Source of the DNA: Armillaria gallica | Taxonomy: Eukaryota; Basidiomycota; Agaricomycetes; Agaricales; Physalacriaceae | DNA: 64,000 bases | Assembly (NCBI GenBank): GCA_037576215.1 | Contig: JBANDB010000006.1 | Span: 5,146,001-5,210,000 of the forward strand | Direction: 5' to 3' | In this document: positions 59,575 through 64,000 of the stretch, piece by piece | How positions within the stretch are numbered: the first letter of the stretch is position 1 | How the letters are laid out: each line of letters opens with the position of its first letter | The notes under the pieces: generated by a model | The model's input: the letters and a program-made list of their open reading frames with translations, nothing else | What the model was told of the DNA's origin: nothing | The model's database searches: none | Position numbers and translations under genes: made by a program

Positions 59575-59922
59575 AATGGCCATAAGAGCTCAAGGAATCT
59601 CAATATGTAACAACACTGTAACACTAGCCTTGGAGACTTGGTGAGTGTTGTTCTAATTACCGTGCGAGTAGTAATTGATCTAGTCGATGGGAAACAGTTC
59701 AAGGATTTTCTTCAATTGCGTACGCATGGCGACCGTAATGATTCGATTTTCAAGCATTGCATTCTGTTGAAGAGAGACGATATCGAGTTCAGTGGAAGTC
59801 TTTGCCAGCGTCTTTCAATGCTCCAGTTCATGTGTTGATAATATCAATTTATGTCCGGTCCTTCTCCTGCAACATGTCTTTCCTTGTTGGATCTACAACA
59901 CTTTTTGAAGGCACGATAAGCC

Positions 59923-60647
59923 ATGCCGAACGGCTCTAGCTCAATTCTATTTGTTCATCTCGATGGGATACACCACCTACTGCAACGACTCAATGGTGAT
60001 TTGAAGGGCGCCGCCTATCTCCAGGACATCGCTGTCGCCTTCGACCGCCAACGGATTCGAGAAGCCATAAAAGACTCGTCTCTCTACAAGCGTAATCCTC
60101 CGAGCCCTACACGGATTCAAATATCTCTCCCTCTTAGATCGCAAGTGTTGATACAGTAAGGTGCGAAGTTCTCATTCAGAATGGAACTACCTGAGCCTAA
60201 TGTCATGAATGAAAGATTTGGTGTTACGCTATCACCGACACTCCATCATGCTCGACGCAAGGCTAGACAGTCGAGTGTAGAATTCCCCGACCTTCTCTGA
60301 CCTACATCCTCCCGAGGGAACGTGTACCTCCGCGAAGCCTCATCCCGAAAGATTGTGACCCTTTGTACTGGCAAGGGGTTGAAGAATTTGATGGGTCGTG
60401 GCTACTCCTCAGGCTCAAGGCCCTCGAAAATGCGGCCTGGGACACTCAGCCGCAAAGGAAGTTTCTGCCCTCGGATGCTTCATGCGAGCAAGCGCATAGG
60501 CTAATTATTTTGAGCGGGCTGATCGACGTTTCCCTCGAACGGCTCGAACCAAACCGCGTGACGTCAAGAAAGCTCTTCGACTCGGTAAGAGAGGATGTTT
60601 TGGAAGAAGAAACGCCCTCGGTACAGGGAGTTGGGACTGGACTTTGA
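59923..60647 (+). CDS. Possible hypothetical gene, exon structure unclear
   Basis: Two protein-like stretches on plus: NGSSSILFVHLDGIHHLLQR to SLYKRNPPSPTRIQIS (from ATG 59923), and from about 60250 ERVPPRSLIPKDCDPLYWQG, LLLRLKALENAAWDTQPQR, RLIILSGLIDVSLERLEPNR to the stop at 60647. No intron joining them was fixed and no family is recognised. The opposite strand at 60505-60936 also has an open frame, so the coding strand is not certain. Confidence 0.33.
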
Positions 60648-61257
60648 GTTTACCTTCAGTCGATGCTGACCGCTTGCTCATTGTTGGAAAGAGTAGAAGG
60701 CCCAGGAGTCGCTCATCGAATCGGACCACAAGAAAATCACCGTGACATGGTTCCGGGATGGAATAGAAGGAGGCCATTTCGTTGCTGTGACCGATGAAAG
60801 CTTCGAAGGGACTCTGTCCGCCAATGTCAAGACGACCATTTGGATCCAGATATTCTTTGGAAAATAAAGGCTGCCAGGCTGTAGGCTGCTTTTGATTTTT
60901 GAGAATTTGTATAGTACTGTAGTACTGTCGTGGCACGAAATGTGATATTTAACTGCAAGAAGCTGGTCGCACAGTTGCGAAAATCGGACTTTAACCGGTC
61001 TAGTAGCCCTTCCTATAATGGGGTCGTTCACATTATTCCGTACCACGACGAACGCAAGCCCACGAACGCCCATCGCTGCAATCTCTCGACGAGGTGCTGT
61101 ACCAGCGTTGTCGCTTACTCGTTCGCGAGGAAATATGATTATGCGATGAGCGCTGAGTGATGAAACACGCTGTACGTGACCGCAACTGGTAAAGATAAGC
61201 CAGCCGTAAAGATCACAAACGATCGTCTCTCTCTGCAACCACCACCACCTCGCCACG
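60648..61257. other. Intergenic, coding status unclear
   Basis: The minus-strand open frame at 60678-61256 looks like translation of non-coding DNA. No family recognised. Confidence 0.4.
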
Positions 61258-64000
61258 ATGCACCATGGAAAGCAATTAAAGAGGTACGTCGCCGACCTCT
61301 ACGAGCAGCTGTATACTCATTTACTTCGAGAGCCAATCCCAAGACAATCCAAGACAAGTTTCTCGTCGGATATCAAGGATGGTGAGCGCGCCGCCGCCTA
61401 CATATGAAGGTAACGAACACTCAAAGAGGAGGAACAGGTTTACTTGTGGTGGCGATGGCGAGCCAGTCGGCGAAGGTGAGTGTTAATATCCTGTATTCGT
61501 CGTCGTTTCACACCTCTCCAACTAGGTCACCACGGGTGGCTCCATTGGTTCAACTGCCCAATTCCTGACGGTGGAAAACCCAACATCGATGTCTGGCCCG
61601 ATGTCTCTGGCTATTCACCTTCAGAATTGTTCCCGGCACCAGGGCTCAAATTCCAGTCTGGAGAACAGGCGTTTCTGTTTTCATCAAGACATCCGAAAAC
61701 TGTGCAAAGGTAGGGTATATGCTCCATATATGCGCTCATTTTCATCTTCACGGTAGACATTTCCATTGGATGGCGGAGCACGGCGTAGATGGCGCGTTCC
61801 TACAGCGATTTGCGGGAGAAGTCGACATTGAAGGCGGTGCAGTCGGGAACCTGCGTATACGTGACGAAGTCGGAGACGCGGTGATGCGAGCAGCAGAGCA
61901 AGAAGGCAGAGTTTTTGCCATAATGTGTGTCTATTCCTACAGCTCCGGTCTTTGACATTGATTGCAACACCGCACACCAGGTACGATGTAACAGGCGCGC
62001 CACCAGACCGCATACAACGAATTCTAGAGCGAGATTGGGCTCATCTCGTACGAGAGAAAGGCATTCTAGACAGTCCTAACTATCTGCACGAGAAGGGCAA
62101 ACCCGTCATTGCACTATGGGGATTCGGGTTTGCCGAGGCGAGACATACCCCAGACCTCCTACGTGCCATAACCAATTCAATACGGAATCTGACACCTGGA
62201 GGCGCGTACTTGATGGCTGGCACACCCACGCACTGGCGTACATCCGAAAGCGACGCTGATCCGGACCCTGGATTTCTGAACGTTTGGCTGAATGAATTCG
62301 ATGCGATATCTCCGTGGACGGTTGGACGATATCGGAGCGATGAAGATATAGAGAGGTTCGCCGAGACGAAAATGAAGGGCGATATGGATTTGCTGAAAAG
62401 ACAGTTGGAGAACGGTGGTCGTAAGATTGACTACATACCCGTCGTCCTTCCTGGCAGTACAGTCAGTCTGCTTACTCTCTACTATTCGGGATGTCACTGA
62501 CATTTTTGCAGGGTTTCAATCTCACAGAAGGCGGATGGACATGGAATGACATGAAACGGAAAGGAGGTAGGTTCCTCTGGAAACAGATTTTCCACGCGAA
62601 ACGGCTTGGTATACGGACAATGTACGGAGCCATGTGGGACGAGTAAGTAAATTTATTCGTCCTTCATACTATGGCTGAATATCAATAACGGTAGGTACGA
62701 CGAAGGAACGGCGTTTATGCCAATTGTGCCGAAAAAGAGCATGCTACCTCAGTCGGACAAGTATCAATTCATGGCGCTTGACGAAGATGGCTATGATCTA
62801 CCGTCTGACTGGTCAGTCCTTGTACTTATCTACTTCTCATGATTGACCGTTTTTCTAGGTACATGCGAATCTGTGGCTTTGCTGCCGAAGGGCTACGCAG
62901 TGAACGGTTAATCCATGAGACTTTTCCTGTCAAGGAGCTTGACGACTACTGGTCCACGCGCCCCAAATATGAAGATCTTGAGAAAAAGGAGGTAGACGGA
63001 GAGCAGGCATACCAAGCATGGCTATTCTCGCAAAAGGAGGAGAAGGATGAACTTCCGCCTCCTCCATACTCGCTGGAGGAGGACGAAGCTGGGCCATTAG
63101 CGTCAGCGTCAGGTTCCGGGTCAGGCTCTACGTCTCGGCCGGTGAGTGTCACAGTTCAAGCCCATTCCTCAGCTGGGGTCTCGCCCCCGGCTCAACCTGG
63201 AGCATTGAACAACAGCTCTAATGTTTCGTACGGTCGACCAGCAGATACTTCCCCTAGCTCGTCATACGTCCGGCCATTACCATCATCTTTAGCGTCTGAT
63301 TCATCGTCGCCGTACGCGCCTAATGTGCCTCATACGATGGGCGGATCTTGTCATGCTGCCGCAGCACATCAGTGGCCATCGTCACCCTCCACGTATAACG
63401 ATAACTTATCCTCACTCACAAATGACTTTGCCCGTCAAGAGATTTCATCCTCCTTTCCGCCTCCGGTTATATCTTCTACCCGGCCTTCTATTACACCATC
63501 GCCTCCAGCTCATCCTGCGTCGTCATCTGCCTACCGACCACCTCAAAGTCCTCCGCAATCTCAGCCATCATTTGGTATATCACCTCCCCCTGTACATCCC
63601 TTAGTTGCCAAACGTCCTTCATCTACCTCCGCCTCCCGTCCTAGACCATCTTCAACCTCCGGACCTCCACCTCGACCCGCAGCTGAAACTCGCCCAGTCA
63701 GCTCAGCTTCAGTTCGTCCCTCTCCTAGTCTCAATTACCACACTCGTCCACCTTCAAGACCGCAACAGCAATCGTCCCCTCAATGGCCTCCGCCAGAATG
63801 GGGTACATTTCCCCCTGGGCCCAGACCGGAATCGGCTCCCTATCCAGTTTACTCGAGACCTTCATCGCGCCCACCAAGTTCTCCTCAACCTTTTGGTCAA
63901 TCCCCTTCACTCCCTAGACCTCATTCTCCTGGCTCGTATAGACCTCCGTCCCCTCCCGTATTATTCCCTTCTGCCATGGGACCATCGTATTCCCCAGAAC
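61258..64000 (+). CDS. GH99/GH71-like glycosidase-type protein with proline/serine-rich tail (3' end outside window)
   Basis: ATG 61258 (MHHGKQLKR, AG|A junction, ANPKTIQDKFLVGYQGW). Further exons: FTCGGDGEPVGEG, HHGWLHWFNCPIPDGGKPN, DVWPDVSGYSPSELFPAPGL, QAFLFSSRHPKTVQ, RHFHWMAEHGVDGAFLQRF, YDVTGAPPDRIQRILERDW, KPVIALWGFGFAEARHTPDL, GGAYLMAGTPTHWRTSESD, GFNLTEGGWTWNDMKRKGG, KRLGIRTMYGAMWDEYDEGT and WYMRICGFAAEGLRSERLI. This is a TIM-barrel-like enzyme similar to bacterial and fungal proteins labelled xylosidase/arabinosidase. No signal peptide is seen. From about 63030 the reading continues as a long Pro/Ser/Arg-rich, probably disordered tail (PPPPYSLEEDE, SASGSGSGSTSRP) that is still open at the window end. 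Substrate unknown. Whether the tail belongs to the same protein depends on frame continuity, which holds as read. Confidence 0.78.

Noticed and set aside
60678..61256. 192-codon minus-strand open frame
   Set aside because: Residue mix (Trp/Cys/His-rich, no repeating secondary structure) looks like translated non-coding DNA, and no family is seen.
1..64000. CRISPR array, bacterial operon or prophage
   Set aside because: No regularly spaced repeats. The gene structure is spliced and eukaryotic throughout.

Overview
The window reads as nuclear DNA of a mushroom-forming basidiomycete (Agaricomycetes). Genes are dense and intron-rich. Introns are about 45-60 bp with GT..AG ends. The gene families point the same way: FunK1 kinases, DUF6533 and DUF6534 membrane proteins, BTB, MYND and F-box proteins typical of agarics, and Zn2Cys6 regulators. 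No genus can be named from the sequence alone. Gene ends below come from reading frames across candidate splice sites by eye, so single junctions may be off.

Layout. 1-17.1 kb: two FunK1 kinase genes lie as inverted copies (1-2.4 kb on minus, 14.4-17.1 kb on plus). Between them is a divergent pair of thioredoxin-fold genes sharing an unrecognised C-terminal domain: three thioredoxin-like modules on minus at 2.8-6.1 kb, one on plus at 6.7-8.0 kb. The same block holds an AT-hook protein, the ESCRT ATPase VPS4, a small acidic protein and a BTB protein. 17.5-27 kb: the mitochondrial branched-chain E2, two paralogous small proteins, a MYND-finger protein, and a chromatin remodeller subunit with two bromodomains and a BAH domain. 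27.5-33 kb: a 2.6 kb tandem duplication of a single-pass membrane protein gene with a tRNA-Val. Gene copy 1 has a frameshift and tRNA copy 2 is reduced to a stub. 33.2-33.5 kb: a MITE flanked by TA. 35-39.5 kb: a DUF6534 gene and a DUF6533 gene. 39.5-42.5 kb is gene-poor and repeat-bearing. 42.5-47.6 kb: a Zn2Cys6 regulator and an F-box protein. 48.5-50.1 kb: a hydrolase/SnoaL-like fusion. 50.8-51.6 kb: a broken helicase. 52.9-64 kb: a membrane-anchored aspartic-protease-like protein, a GT25 glycosyltransferase, an unknown nuclear-type protein, a uridine-kinase-like P-loop kinase, and a large glycosidase-like protein with a proline/serine-rich tail running off the window.

Housekeeping genes (VPS4, branched-chain E2, RSC-like subunit) alternate with duplicated, fast-evolving families. 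There is no sign of a biosynthetic cluster. The most unusual element is the divergent thioredoxin pair with a shared unknown domain. In the long member, two of the three thioredoxin modules have lost the CxxC site.
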